NCBI GenBank assembly: GCA_013140575.1
Contig: JABFSN010000011.1
Span: 20,179-84,178, forward strand
DNA length: 64,000 bases
Source of the DNA: Phycisphaerales bacterium
GTDB taxonomy: Bacteria; Planctomycetota; Phycisphaerae; UBA1845
Direction: 5' to 3'
The translations under genes were made by a program, and so were the position numbers. The notes beneath the pieces were generated by a model. The model searched no databases. It saw only the letters and a program-made list of their open reading frames with translations, and was not told the origin of the DNA. Below are positions 44,209-54,047 of this stretch, one piece after another (position 1 is the first letter of the stretch; each line of letters starts with the position of its first letter).

Positions 44209-44275
44209 GGCTCCCCGCCCAATCTCCCACGGGCAAGATGCCCGTGCCACGGGACGATGCCCGCGCCACGGAGCA
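44209..44275. repeat. Dispersed GC palindrome cluster
   Basis: The gap between the STAS gene and the PIG-L gene holds CACGGGCAAGATGCCCGTG (44229-44247) next to GGCATGGGC and CACGGGACGATGCCC stretches. These are of the same class as the palindromes at 3766-3863. Confidence 0.55.
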
Positions 44276-44292
44276 CCCGCCATTGCGGCATT

Positions 44293-45006
44293 CTAGAGAG
44301 TCGGCGTCGGTTCGCCAAGCCGGTTCGCAATCCACCGCTCGCGAACGACCACGAAGGCCTCGGCCGCGTTCATGCCCGCAACGCTCCCGCGCCAACGGGC
44401 GAGCGCCGCGACCGCCTCCGGCGCGCGGGCGTCGGGTGGCGTTCGCAACTGCGATGCGTACACCCTCATGGCCTGCAATTTGACGGCCAACTGCGCCGAA
44501 ACGTCCATGAATGCCTGCGGTTGGAAGGTGGGTTCGACCGTTGGGACCGCCCAATGCGTTTCCGAGACGGTTTCGTAGCACCAGATGCGCGTCAACGGAT
44601 CGCGGGCCGCCACGGGTCGAAGGGCGACCTGGGCGGCCTCAAAAACCTGGCGATGGTCCTCGTGCCGGTCGCCCGCGAAGGGCAGGAATACCCACCGGGG
44701 TTGAACGTCAGTCACCAGTCGATCGAACACGGCGTTGATTTCGTGTCGCGGCAAGCGGTCCAGCTTGGTGACGGGCAGGTCGAGGAAGCGCAATTCGTGG
44801 ACGCCGAGCAGGCGGTTGGCCTCGCCGGCTTCGGCCCGAACCCGGGCCACCTGATCGTCGGGGTACAGGGGCGCCCACCCGACGGTGGCGATGGCGACGG
44901 TAACGCGGCATCCCTCGTCGACCAGTCGTCGTATCGTCCCGCCGACGCCGAGCACCTCGTCGTCCGGGTGCGGGGCGATGACCAGAATGCGCGCGGGTTC
45001 TGTCAC
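44293..45006 (-). CDS. PIG-L/LmbE-family N-acetylglucosamine deacetylase-like protein
   Basis: A 237-residue zinc enzyme. ILVIAPHPDDEVLGVGGTI supplies zinc ligands and the catalytic Asp, and LPFAGDRHEDHRQVFEAA the third ligand. The family removes acetyl groups from GlcNAc-linked substrates, such as in bacillithiol, mycothiol or glycolipid synthesis. I set the start at GTG 45006, with GGTGAG 8 bp upstream; GTG 45045 would add 13 residues. The 137 bp between it and the STAS gene holds a palindrome. The substrate is unknown. Confidence 0.88.
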   Translation of the reverse strand: MTEPARILVIAPHPDDEVLGVGGTIRRLVDEGCRVTVAIATVGWAPLYPDDQVARVRAEAGEANRLLGVHELRFLDLPVTKLDRLPRHEINAVFDRLVTDVQPRWVFLPFAGDRHEDHRQVFEAAQVALRPVAARDPLTRIWCYETVSETHWAVPTVEPTFQPQAFMDVSAQLAVKLQAMRVYASQLRTPPDARAPEAVAALARWRGSVAGMNAAEAFVVVRERWIANRLGEPTPTL

Positions 45007-45185
45007 GGGAGTCTCACCGGCATGGAACGGAATCGCGAGCGCCACGAGTGTCGAATATGGCGGGGCTGGGCGGGCACGTCAATGGTCCGTCGGGCGGACG
45101 CCCCACGGGCCAAGTGGAGCGACGCCGTCGATCGCACGTACGGGCATGGACGGTCAGTGCCATCACCAGACACTGGTCATTGCCG

Positions 45186-46280
45186 TCATCGCTCCGCAAA
45201 ACTGAGCCAGCTTTCCGAGTGCAATTCCGAGATCAACGCGCCGGCGTTGTGAACCGCGGCGCGGACCGCGGGATCGGCCGCGAAATAAACGTGCGCGCCC
45301 GGCCCGGCATGCAGGCGTGCGCCGCAAGCGACGACCGCGGCCGTCAATGCCGGCGAGGTGCAGACGCCTTCGATGCGCGTCCAGCCGCCATGTTCACCGT
45401 GGGCGATCAGCGCGGCCACGGCGTCCACGACGTGGTTGGGCGTGACCGCGGTATCGAGAACGCGGAATCGACCGGCGTCGTCCAGTAGCCCGACCCACCA
45501 GCCGATGGTTCCGAATCCCCGGCGTTCGACGACCCATCCTTGCGCTCGGCCTTTCTGGCGCGATTGACCAAGGAGGCTCCAAATCCACCGCGCGTGATCG
45601 TCGTCCAGGTTCGGTGATACGTGCCGATCGTCCGCGAACAGACGGGTCAGCCCGCACCATTCTTCCGCGCCGATCATCGCCCGAACGGCCAACGTTGCCG
45701 ACCCGAACCGGCGGTCGCCGGCGGCCAGTCGCTCCGCGAACCAGCGGCGTGACGGAAACCGCGGCGGGCGTTCGAGTGTCCGACGCCACGTCATTCCGCT
45801 CGCCGCCGGGTTCCAAAAGCCCAGGCTCCGCCACAACATTGCGGCCTCGGCGGACGCCGTGGTGCCGAACGTGAGCGCCTGCGGTCCGGCGATCATCGCC
45901 TGGCCCAGGCGTCGGGCGATTCCCGACCGGCGTGCGTTCGGGTCGACCATCATCTGTCCCATGGCCGACGCGGTGATTTCCCGACCCGCGACGATGAACC
46001 GCCGCGGATGGGCGCCCAGGAACGCCGTCGTTCGCCCGTCGCGACCTTCATGGACCAGCGACGGCGAAACGTCCAATCGGCGCCACGGATCGGTTAGGAA
46101 GGCCTCCATCACGTAGCGGCGAAGTTCAGGCGACGCGGAGCGGTCGACACGCCGATAAGCCCGCATGTACAAATCGGCGACGGCCGGCACATCGTCGGGT
46201 TCGAACGGACGCACCCTACCCGCGGCGTGGGAAGCCGTCGCGGTCACTCGGTCGGCGGATGGGGTCTCGAACGCAAGCAT
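45186..46280 (-). CDS. GNAT-fold protein (N-acetyltransferase-like)
   Basis: A 364-residue protein with a GNAT region in the first half: VRPFEPDDVPAVADLYMRAY is the opening helix pair, and MGQMMVDPNARRSGIARRLGQAM contains the acetyl-CoA pyrophosphate loop (RRSGIA). The second half has further alpha/beta segments but no clear family; it may be a second, degenerate GNAT domain. It resembles acyltransferases linked to exopolysaccharide loci (FemAB/GNAT-type), and it lies divergently just upstream of the export operon. That link is inference. Confidence 0.75.
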   Translation of the reverse strand: MLAFETPSADRVTATASHAAGRVRPFEPDDVPAVADLYMRAYRRVDRSASPELRRYVMEAFLTDPWRRLDVSPSLVHEGRDGRTTAFLGAHPRRFIVAGREITASAMGQMMVDPNARRSGIARRLGQAMIAGPQALTFGTTASAEAAMLWRSLGFWNPAASGMTWRRTLERPPRFPSRRWFAERLAAGDRRFGSATLAVRAMIGAEEWCGLTRLFADDRHVSPNLDDDHARWIWSLLGQSRQKGRAQGWVVERRGFGTIGWWVGLLDDAGRFRVLDTAVTPNHVVDAVAALIAHGEHGGWTRIEGVCTSPALTAAVVACGARLHAGPGAHVYFAADPAVRAAVHNAGALISELHSESWLSFAER

Positions 46281-46474
46281 CGGTGGCGATCACTGCAGGG
46301 TGATTCAATGTCGTTGCGCAGCCGAAATCGGCAAGCCTGAACGGTGTTATCGGAACTTGGGGCGCGGCAATTAAGAAAACGCCCAACCATTCGAGACCTG
46401 CGAAAGCGAGACTGCGTTACGTCCGAAAATAGAAAGTAAGCATACCTGCGCCGTTGGCCGCCTGACGGCGGTTC

Positions 46475-47332
46475 ATGGTCCGGGAGCCGCGAGGATCGCC
46501 ATTGAGCGTCGTCGGGGTAACGACATACGACCCGGTCACGGAATTGTGGCGCTACCGTCACCTGCTGGTGAGTCTGACGGTACGCGAGCTGCGCATTCGC
46601 TACAAACAGACGGTGCTCGGCGTCGCCTGGGCCGTCTTCGTGCCGCTCAGCATGATGTGCGTATTCACCTTCGTATTCACACGCGCGGTAACACTGCCCG
46701 ACTCGACGGATCTAGGCATGCCTTATCCTCTATTCGCATACGTGGGGCTGCTGCCGTGGACCTATTTCGCATCCGGCCTGAACGGTTGCGTGAATTCGCT
46801 GGTTTCGCATCGCAACCTGGTCACCAAGGTCTATTTTCCGCGGGAAGTCCTTCCAATGTCCTGCATCGGCGCGGCGTTCGTGGATTTTCTGGCCGCTTCC
46901 TTCATGCTGATCCTCCTGGTGATCTATTTTCATGCGTCTTCGGACTGGTCTTTCACGCTGCGGCCATCGGTTCTTTTTCTTCCCGTCGTGGTGGTCACAC
47001 AGACCGTCCTGACCGTCGGTCTCGGAATGTTGCTGGCCATGGCCAACCTGTTCTACCGCGACGTCCGCCAGGTGTTCTCCGTCATCATCCAGGTGTGGAT
47101 GTTCGGCACCAGCGTGGTCTACCCGCTTCCGCACAGTGATTCCTGGATCGGGCGGCTGGCGTTCGCCAACCCCATGACGCCGATTGTCCAGGCCTATCGT
47201 GACTGCCTCATCCACGGACGTCTTCCGGATGCGCCATCGTATCTGTATGCCGTCGCCGTCGCCGTGATCGCGCTCGTCGTGGGCTGGGCCTGCTTTCATC
47301 GCGCGGGATTCCTCTTCGCGGAGCGGATCTGA
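46475..47332 (+). CDS. wzm: Polysaccharide ABC exporter permease (Wzm-like)
   Basis: A 285-residue permease with six predicted spans of the ABC-2 type. YRHLLVSLTVRELRIRYKQT and VLGVAWAVFVPLSMMCVFTF are the typical start, and NPMTPIVQAYRDCLI is the conserved C-terminal loop. With the ATPase that overlaps its stop, it exports a lipid-linked polysaccharide. TTG 46502, with GAGGA upstream, is an alternative start. It opens the polysaccharide operon after a 194-bp gap from the GNAT gene. Confidence 0.9.
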   Translation: MVREPRGSPLSVVGVTTYDPVTELWRYRHLLVSLTVRELRIRYKQTVLGVAWAVFVPLSMMCVFTFVFTRAVTLPDSTDLGMPYPLFAYVGLLPWTYFASGLNGCVNSLVSHRNLVTKVYFPREVLPMSCIGAAFVDFLAASFMLILLVIYFHASSDWSFTLRPSVLFLPVVVVTQTVLTVGLGMLLAMANLFYRDVRQVFSVIIQVWMFGTSVVYPLPHSDSWIGRLAFANPMTPIVQAYRDCLIHGRLPDAPSYLYAVAVAVIALVVGWACFHRAGFLFAERI

Positions 47333-48600
47333 TGCCCCGTGGACTGCTCCAATTGACCGGCGTATCGAAGCGCTTTCGCCGGGGTGCCGCCCATGACCGG
47401 CTGGGCGAGCTGATCCTGTCGGGTTGCAGGCGGATCCTCGGGCGGCAACGGCGGCGTCCCGTGGACAGCTTCTGGGCCGTCGATGATTTGTCTTTTGAAG
47501 CGCGCCCCGGAGAGGCCGTGGGACTAATCGGCCCCAACGGCGCCGGCAAGAGCACCGCACTGAAACTCATTGCCCGCATACTGCGGCCCGATCGCGGACG
47601 CGTCGATGTCCGCGGGCGTCTGACCGCGCTCATTGAAATCAGCGCCGGGTTTCACGGCGACCTCACCGGCCGCGAGAACATCTACATGAATGCGTCCATT
47701 CTGGGGATGCGCAAGGCCGAGATCGAGCGCAAGCTGGACGCCATCATTGACTTCAGCGGCGTGGAGCCATTCATCGACACCCCGGTCAAACGCTACAGCG
47801 CCGGAATGCAGGCCAGACTGGGTTTCAGCGTCGCGGCCCATGTCGACCCCGACGTGCTGCTGGTGGACGAGGTGCTCGCCGTCGGGGATGTCCTGTTCCG
47901 CCAGCGATGCATCGGGCGGATGCGCGAATTGGTCGCCGGCGGTGCCGTGCTTCTCTTTGTCACGCACAATCTGGAGCAAATGCAGTCGTTTTGCTCACGT
48001 GCCGTCGTTCTGGACCGCGGCCGGGCCGTGTTTGACGGACTGCCGAACAGCGCCGTCGCTCATTACTTCGACGCACTGCGCGCACAATTGCCGGCCGACA
48101 CGTCGAGCAACGATCCGTCCGCCGACGCGGTCGTCGCACTCGTCGTCAAGTCCGTGGAAGGTTGTGCGGCGAGCGTCGTCAGCAGCGAAGACCCAATCGA
48201 GATTGACGTGGTCCTGCGTGCGGCGCGGGTCTACCGGCGATTGGCGATTGAAATCGACATCCGGCGCGAGCTGGGGTCTTGTCTGGCCAACTTCAGCTCC
48301 ATTCGCGACGACCAGACGTTTGCGGTGCCGTCCGGGCGCTCTTGTGTGACGCTGTCGCTGCCCTCGCTTCCCCTCGGCGGCGGCGCCTACGTCCTTAGCG
48401 CACTGCTTCGCGATGCCGAGTCCGGGCGGGTCATCGCCGACTCGGGATTTCGCTATCAGTTGTTCGTCGAAGACGGAGGCCGGCCAACGGGGATTCTCTG
48501 TCTGCCCCACGAGTGGTGCTACACGGACGCAAACGCCCTGCGTGAATCGCAACGGGACGACCGTGCCTCCCGGCCGAGCCCAGGAGTGTTGATCGGATGA
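47332..48600 (+). CDS. wzt: Polysaccharide ABC exporter ATPase (Wzt-like) with C-terminal binding domain
   Basis: A 422-residue ATPase. Walker A is GPNGAGKST, the signature region is YSAGMQARLGFSV, Walker B is VLLVDEVLAVGD, and the H-loop is LLFVTHNLEQ. The C-terminal 160 residues match a Wzt carbohydrate-binding domain (beta sandwich, with SLPSLPLGGGAYVLSALLRD), which would read the modified end of the glycan. It overlaps the permease by 1 bp and the next gene by 4 bp. Confidence 0.92.
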   Translation: MPRGLLQLTGVSKRFRRGAAHDRLGELILSGCRRILGRQRRRPVDSFWAVDDLSFEARPGEAVGLIGPNGAGKSTALKLIARILRPDRGRVDVRGRLTALIEISAGFHGDLTGRENIYMNASILGMRKAEIERKLDAIIDFSGVEPFIDTPVKRYSAGMQARLGFSVAAHVDPDVLLVDEVLAVGDVLFRQRCIGRMRELVAGGAVLLFVTHNLEQMQSFCSRAVVLDRGRAVFDGLPNSAVAHYFDALRAQLPADTSSNDPSADAVVALVVKSVEGCAASVVSSEDPIEIDVVLRAARVYRRLAIEIDIRRELGSCLANFSSIRDDQTFAVPSGRSCVTLSLPSLPLGGGAYVLSALLRDAESGRVIADSGFRYQLFVEDGGRPTGILCLPHEWCYTDANALRESQRDDRASRPSPGVLIG

Positions 48601-49703
48601 GAATCCTCGTGCTGGGTCCTTCCGACATGTTGCACTTGCGGCGATTAGTGACCGCATTTGTGCAACGAGGGCATCGGGTGCACGTCGTATCCATGCGCCG
48701 CGATCCCATTCCCGGCGCGACCTTCGAACGCTACCGTGTTCCACCGTTCGGACTGCGTCATCCTCATGGTTGGACTCGACGCCGCGCTTCTTTGGTGCGG
48801 CGCTGGTTCCAGGAATACGACGTGGTCACGGTGCACTACCTGGCCGACTGGGGGATCGACCGGCCCCCGTTGGGCGGAGCGCGTTTGATCGTGAAGCCCT
48901 ATGGCTCAGATGTCGATCCTCCCCCGGGCGCTGATCCCCTTCCTGAAAAACTGGTCGCGGCGCGGCGGCGCCTGCTTGAGGTGGCGGATTTGGTAGTGAC
49001 TGACGCGGACTTGTTTCAAGACACGGTCGCACGGTTCGGCAGGATCGACGCGGTGAAAATGGCGACCGCTCCCATCGGCGTGGACATGGAGATGTTTGCG
49101 CCGTCGCCGCCGTCGTCCCGCCACTGTCCGGTGATCGGCAGTCACCGGGGATTTCATCACGCCTCGAATCCTCTCTTGTTGATTGACGCGGCGGCGAAAG
49201 TGCTGTTGATGCGTCCCGATGTGAAGTTTGAACTGGCCGGCGCCGGTGTGCAGCGTGAGGCGTGCGTGGCTAGAGCGGAGTCTCTGGGAATTCAACATGC
49301 CGTGCGCTGGCTAGGCCAGGTGGACCACGAATCGCTTCCGCGTGTAATGTCCGACTGGGACATAGCCGCCATCGCCTCCAAACGGGAAAGCTTCTGCGTC
49401 TCCGCACTGGAGGCCTCGGCGATGGAAATCCCCGTCGTGGCGACGCGAGTCGGCGGCCTGGTCGAAACCGTTCGTCACCAACAGACGGGATTGTTGGTGC
49501 CCCCCGACGATGCGGACTCCTTCGCCCACGCGCTGCTGACTCTGCTTGCGGATCACGATCTCCGGTTCCGCATGGGCGCCGCGGGTCGCCGGTTCGTAGC
49601 GCGGCATTTCGAATGGACTCGCGCGGTGGATCGGTGGCTGGAGCTGTTCGAGTCGTCTCTTGCTGTCGCTCCGGCGCCGCGCCGGGAATCGAATCTGGTA
49701 TAG
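48597..49703 (+). CDS. GT4-family glycosyltransferase
   Basis: A 368-residue GT-B enzyme. The N-terminal half has LVLGPSDMLHLRRLVTAFVQ; the C-terminal half has FELAGAGVQ, the E-x7-E motif in ESFCVSALEASAMEIP and the ATRVGGLVETV loop. Such enzymes transfer sugar from a nucleotide donor with retention. The start overlaps wzt by 4 bp. The sugar and acceptor are unknown. Confidence 0.9.
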   Translation: MRILVLGPSDMLHLRRLVTAFVQRGHRVHVVSMRRDPIPGATFERYRVPPFGLRHPHGWTRRRASLVRRWFQEYDVVTVHYLADWGIDRPPLGGARLIVKPYGSDVDPPPGADPLPEKLVAARRRLLEVADLVVTDADLFQDTVARFGRIDAVKMATAPIGVDMEMFAPSPPSSRHCPVIGSHRGFHHASNPLLLIDAAAKVLLMRPDVKFELAGAGVQREACVARAESLGIQHAVRWLGQVDHESLPRVMSDWDIAAIASKRESFCVSALEASAMEIPVVATRVGGLVETVRHQQTGLLVPPDDADSFAHALLTLLADHDLRFRMGAAGRRFVARHFEWTRAVDRWLELFESSLAVAPAPRRESNLV

Positions 49704-49717
49704 CCGGACCAATCGTC

Positions 49718-50899
49718 ATGGCGTTGCTCAAAGACCTCATCGTTGACGCCTATGTGACGACCACTCGCCCCGCCGCCCGGCGTGTACGCGCCAGCGACCG
49801 CACGAACAGCGCTCGTTCCACAGTCGCCGCCGACGCGGATCATCTGCAGGCCGCGTTGAACTGGCTCTGCCGTGCCCAGGATGTCGGCGATGACGACGGC
49901 GTGGCCGCCATGTACTCGCTCCTGCAGGGCTGGGTGGCCTCGTACCCGGAAACGACGGGTTACATCATTCCATCCTTTTTCGACTGCGCCGCAAACTTCG
50001 CTGACGGCGGATTACGGCGTCGGGCGATCGCGATGGCGGAATGGCTCCGCCGCTGCCAACGCAAAGATGGGGCATTCTGCGGCCTATTTGCAGACCGACC
50101 GGCGCCGCCGCGCGTATTCAACACCGGGCAGGCCATGTTTGGGTTATTGCGCGCGGCCCGGGAGACCGGCGACGATTCCTTCCTCTCGTCCGCCACGAGC
50201 GCCGCCGAGTGGCTGATCGCGGCCCAGGACAAGGACGGCGCCTGGCGAAGGCATACGCTGAATAACATTCCGCATGCCTATAACGTGCGGACGGCGTGGG
50301 CTCTGGCGCAACTGGCGCAGGCGGTGAACGATGAGCGGCTGCTCGGTTCCGCGATCCGTGCGGCCGACTGGACCGTCGGCCGGCAGTGCTCGACCGGATG
50401 GTTCGCCGAAAACACCTTTAATCGTGACGATCGTTTGGCAACGTTGCACACGATTGCGTACTCCATGCGCGGATTGTTGGAAGTCGCGGCAATTGCCGAT
50501 CGAAAGGACTACACCGATTGCGCACTGGCCGCCGCGCTGGCCTTGCGCGACATTTGGAATCGCGACCGAATTATCGCCGGGGCATACGACTCCAACTGGA
50601 GTCAAGGGGTGAATTGGCGTTGTCTCCCCGGAGAATGTCAACTCGCAATAGTCTGGCTGCGACTTGATCAGGTCCTGGGACGAAAGGAATTCGCCGAGGC
50701 GGCACATGAATTGCTACAGGGAGTCAAGGCCATGCAATTCATGAATGTGAACAACGCCGATCTGCTGGGCGGTTTGACTGCGTCGTGGCCGGTCGATGCC
50801 CCCTACGAGCGATACTGTCTGGTGAACTGGGGACCGAAATTCCTGATCGACGCGCTCTTGTTGAAAGGACGGACCGATGGCGGGCATCCCACCGGTTGA
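49718..50899 (+). CDS. Alpha/alpha-toroid protein of polysaccharide clusters
   Basis: A 393-residue protein that reads as repeated paired helices with YPETTGYIIPSFFD, GAFCGLFADRPAPPRVFNTGQAMFG and NNIPHAYNVRTAWALAQLAQ blocks (given here in parts). This (alpha/alpha)6 toroid resembles glycosidases, epimerase-like domains and squalene-cyclase-like proteins, and proteins of this kind recur in exopolysaccharide loci next to NodU-type carbamoyltransferases. ATG 49718 is chosen. The activity cannot be assigned; its end overlaps the carbamoyltransferase by 23 bp. Confidence 0.75.
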   Translation: MALLKDLIVDAYVTTTRPAARRVRASDRTNSARSTVAADADHLQAALNWLCRAQDVGDDDGVAAMYSLLQGWVASYPETTGYIIPSFFDCAANFADGGLRRRAIAMAEWLRRCQRKDGAFCGLFADRPAPPRVFNTGQAMFGLLRAARETGDDSFLSSATSAAEWLIAAQDKDGAWRRHTLNNIPHAYNVRTAWALAQLAQAVNDERLLGSAIRAADWTVGRQCSTGWFAENTFNRDDRLATLHTIAYSMRGLLEVAAIADRKDYTDCALAAALALRDIWNRDRIIAGAYDSNWSQGVNWRCLPGECQLAIVWLRLDQVLGRKEFAEAAHELLQGVKAMQFMNVNNADLLGGLTASWPVDAPYERYCLVNWGPKFLIDALLLKGRTDGGHPTG

Positions 50900-52730
50900 C
50901 ACGAATGAATGTGTGTTGGGGTGGCACGACAGCCACGGCGCTAGTGCCGCCCTGGTCGCGCAGGACGGCCGGATCGCCTTTGCGGCCGCGGAAGAGCGCT
51001 ACACGCGCGTCAAGCTCCAGAAGGGGTTTCCGCAAAGAGTCGTGGAGGACATGTCTCGTCGTCCCGAATTCCCGATCACGAGCGTGTGCTATACCGATCT
51101 GCCTCTGTCCGCCAAGATGGCACGCCACGCAGGGTTGCTCTGGCATTCTGCCCGGCGGGGCAGGAATACCGCGCGTAGCGCGATGGAAGCGGCCGGCAAG
51201 TTGCTGAATCGCCTTTCGCGCGGAGAGTGGAATGGTATAAGCGGTGTTGATGCAAGTCATCGCAACGTTGGCGACCAGGGTGGGACCCTGGCGACTCGTG
51301 CGGATGGTTGTGCCGCGTTCTCACCATCGTCTCGACCAGGGTTCGACGCGCTGTGCGAACATCACGCGGCCCACGCCGCGTCCGCCTACTATTGCTCAGG
51401 ATTTGAAAACGCCGCCGTGCTGACCGTCGACGGCGTCGGGGACTGCCTGTCCGGAACTCTTCATCGCGGAGTTTCCGGCCATTTGCACCGAACCCATCAG
51501 TTCTATTACAACGAGTTGACCGTCGGAGCGGACTACGAGGTCATGACCGCCTTGCTGGGCTTTGATCCCGACCGTCATTGCGGCAAGCTCACGGGGCTTG
51601 CCGCGTATGGCCATTATGACGAAACGTGCGTGCAGTCGGTCAAAGCGTTTTTCGACGCGAGTTGGCGGCGTGGCGCGAAGAACTACTTCGACCTGCTACA
51701 CGGCGCAGGCAGAGATGTGGAGGTCGCGAAACTGCACTCCGTTCGCCAGAACGAATGGGGCGCGTACAGCCGGGAACAACTGGCCTTTGCCATTCAACAT
51801 CTGTCCGAAACGCGGATTCTCGATCTCATCGTCAGGAACGTTTCCGATATTCCGCGCACGGACATCGCAATGGCCGGTGGAGTGTTCGCCAACGTGCGAA
51901 TCAATCAGAAGGTAAAGGCTCTGGGATTTCGTAGCATTTTCATCCAGCCGGCCATGGATGACACCGGACTCTCCGTCGGCGCCGCATTGCACCATTTGGC
52001 CGTGAGTCGCGGACTTACGCCGCGACCTCTTCCGCATGTGTTCGTCGGTCCGTCGTATGACGATGCGCGCCTTGCGGACGCCCTGGACCGCGCCGGCGTG
52101 AAGAGTGAGCGAGTGTTGGAAATGCCGGCGGCAATTGCATCGTTGCTCGCCGGCGGGAATGTCGTTGCCCGGTTTGAGGGTGCGATGGAATTCGGCCCGC
52201 GCGCGTTGGGCAACCGGTCGATTCTCTGCGATGCCCGAAATCCGGAAGTGAATGACTGGCTGAACCGCCGTTTGAGACGGACGGAATTCATGCCGTTCGC
52301 ACCGGCAACGCTCGCCGAACGCGCAGACGACTATTATCGGAACTGCGACGGCTGTCGCCACGCGGCCGAGTTTATGACCATCACATTCGACTGCACCGAC
52401 AGAATGAAGCAACACAGCCCCGCGGTCGTGCATGTCGATGGCACCGCCCGGCCGCAGTTGGTCACCCAGGAGGCGAATCCCGGACTTTACGAAGTGCTGC
52501 GAGAATACCATGAACGGACGGGCATTGGCTCAATCGTGAATACGAGCTTCAACATGCACGAGTCACCGATCGTCAACACGCCGGAGGACGCAGTCGCCGC
52601 ATTCCGTGAGAGCCAGCTCGACTATTTGGCCATCGGACCGTTCCTCGTCAGCCGGGACCAAGTGCATCCACGGCGACGAGCCGAAGAGCGGCCGCGGAGA
52701 GCGCCCGTGCTTGCGACGGCGTCGTGCTGA
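50877..52730 (+). CDS. NodU/CmcH-type carbamoyltransferase
   Basis: A 617-residue protein. The N-terminal Kae1-like domain has GWHDSHGASAALV, then EERYTRVKLQKGFP and the metal-binding CEHHAAHAASAYYCSGF; the ATP site is LTVDGVGDCLSGTL. The C-terminal Yrdc-like domain has VARFEGAMEFGPRALGNRSI and NTSFNMHESPIV. It transfers a carbamoyl group from carbamoyl phosphate, here probably to a sugar of the exported polysaccharide. Around residues 120-155 (51233-51340) the sequence is unusual and includes a perfect palindrome, an apparent in-frame insertion. Confidence 0.9.
   Translation: MAGIPPVDTNECVLGWHDSHGASAALVAQDGRIAFAAAEERYTRVKLQKGFPQRVVEDMSRRPEFPITSVCYTDLPLSAKMARHAGLLWHSARRGRNTARSAMEAAGKLLNRLSRGEWNGISGVDASHRNVGDQGGTLATRADGCAAFSPSSRPGFDALCEHHAAHAASAYYCSGFENAAVLTVDGVGDCLSGTLHRGVSGHLHRTHQFYYNELTVGADYEVMTALLGFDPDRHCGKLTGLAAYGHYDETCVQSVKAFFDASWRRGAKNYFDLLHGAGRDVEVAKLHSVRQNEWGAYSREQLAFAIQHLSETRILDLIVRNVSDIPRTDIAMAGGVFANVRINQKVKALGFRSIFIQPAMDDTGLSVGAALHHLAVSRGLTPRPLPHVFVGPSYDDARLADALDRAGVKSERVLEMPAAIASLLAGGNVVARFEGAMEFGPRALGNRSILCDARNPEVNDWLNRRLRRTEFMPFAPATLAERADDYYRNCDGCRHAAEFMTITFDCTDRMKQHSPAVVHVDGTARPQLVTQEANPGLYEVLREYHERTGIGSIVNTSFNMHESPIVNTPEDAVAAFRESQLDYLAIGPFLVSRDQVHPRRRAEERPRRAPVLATASC
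51275..51291. repeat. Palindrome inside the carbamoyltransferase gene
   Basis: CCAGGGTGGGACCCTGG, a 7-bp stem with a 3-nt loop, sits in a stretch of the coding region that breaks family similarity between the RRGRNTARSAMEAAG and HHAAHAASAYY blocks. It could be a small repeat insertion kept in frame. Confidence 0.5.
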
Positions 52731-52883
52731 TGGACGAGATTCTTCGGACGCGAAAGAGGGAAACTGCCTCCGGTCCGATACTCCATTTGCCGCAGGACTC
52801 CGCCGATACATGATCAAGTGGATCGTGTCGTTGACGAAGCCGGCCGAATCGCGAACTCCATTAAACGGCGCCGACGGTTTCTG

Positions 52884-54047
52884 ATGGACACAGGTCAAAG
52901 CGATCAGTGGGATCGCGCGGGCTCGCTTGAAGGCGGTCGCCGGTGGGATCCGGCGACGGGGGTTAATACGCCGACTATTTCGGTCGTGATCACCGTTCTC
53001 AATGATGCCGCGGGATGCGAGGCACTGCTGAATGCCCTGGGCGAGCAGACGCGAACGCCCGATGAAATCGTGTTCGTCGACGGCGGCTCCACCGATCAGA
53101 CGCGTGAGTGCATCCGTACGGCCACGCGCCAGATGCGGCAACTGCGTCTGATCGAACTGCCCGGCGCAAATATCAGCCGCGGTCGCAATGTCGGGATCGC
53201 CGCGGCGCGCGGAGATGTTATTGCGTTGACAGACTGTGGTTGCCGGCCGGCCGCCGACTGGTTGCACGAACTGACACAACCCTTTCGTCTGAACGCAAAC
53301 GTGCGGTGGGTCGGCGGCGCCTACTCGATCGATCCGCATTCACTCTTTGAGCGCGTCGTCGGACTGGCCACCATGCGAGGACAACTTGACCCCATCGATC
53401 CGAAAACGTTCAATCCATCGGCTCGTTCGATGGCGTTTTTCAAAGCCACCTGGCGCCGCGCCGGCGGTTTTCCCGAGTGGCTGTATACGGCCGAAGACAC
53501 GTTGTTCGACGTGAAGCTGCGCCGCATGGGCGTTGCGATGCACCTCGCGCCCCGCGCAGTCGTCGCCTGGCGCCCTCGCTCAACTTGGAGAGCGCTGGCC
53601 CGCCAGTTTTATTTCTACGGTCGGGGCGGGGGACATGCCCGGCTGGGCGCTCGCAATAGCTGTTACAACATACGAAACGCAATTCTGCTGCTGCTTACGA
53701 TTCCTCTTGGGCTATTGAAACCCAGTCTATGGCTTCTGGCGGCACTCGTCGGTGCGTATTTCTTCATATGCCCGTGGCATGGAAAATGCTTCCGAATCGC
53801 ACGGCAGGTCAGGTCCGGCCGTGCGTATGTTATCGCTCTGGCGACTCACTGGGTCGTCGCGATGTCGGACGCGATCGGCTATATTGCCGGTTCCGTTCAG
53901 CGCGGGCTGTATCCCCGCCGGTACCACCGCACCATGATCCAATACCTCAACCCGGCTCCCGCTTCGGACGGGCCGTTGTCGTTCAAGCGACCGCCGACCG
54001 CAGATTCAATTGGATGCGGAGAGGGACGACTCGGGGATGCACCATGA
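52884..54047 (+). CDS. GT2-family glycosyltransferase with C-terminal membrane spans
   Basis: A 387-residue GT-A enzyme: ISVVITVLNDAAGCEALLNAL, the DGGSTD nucleotide-binding block, GRNVGIAAARGDVIALTDCG (a TDCG in place of the usual DxD), and an ED-type acceptor loop in YTAEDTLFDVKLRR. Two or three hydrophobic segments near the C terminus (about residues 260-300 and 325-350) suggest membrane anchoring. I start at ATG 52884; GTG 52818 would add 22 residues. A 153-bp gap separates it from the carbamoyltransferase. Its stop overlaps the methyltransferase gene. Confidence 0.88.
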   Translation: MDTGQSDQWDRAGSLEGGRRWDPATGVNTPTISVVITVLNDAAGCEALLNALGEQTRTPDEIVFVDGGSTDQTRECIRTATRQMRQLRLIELPGANISRGRNVGIAAARGDVIALTDCGCRPAADWLHELTQPFRLNANVRWVGGAYSIDPHSLFERVVGLATMRGQLDPIDPKTFNPSARSMAFFKATWRRAGGFPEWLYTAEDTLFDVKLRRMGVAMHLAPRAVVAWRPRSTWRALARQFYFYGRGGGHARLGARNSCYNIRNAILLLLTIPLGLLKPSLWLLAALVGAYFFICPWHGKCFRIARQVRSGRAYVIALATHWVVAMSDAIGYIAGSVQRGLYPRRYHRTMIQYLNPAPASDGPLSFKRPPTADSIGCGEGRLGDAP

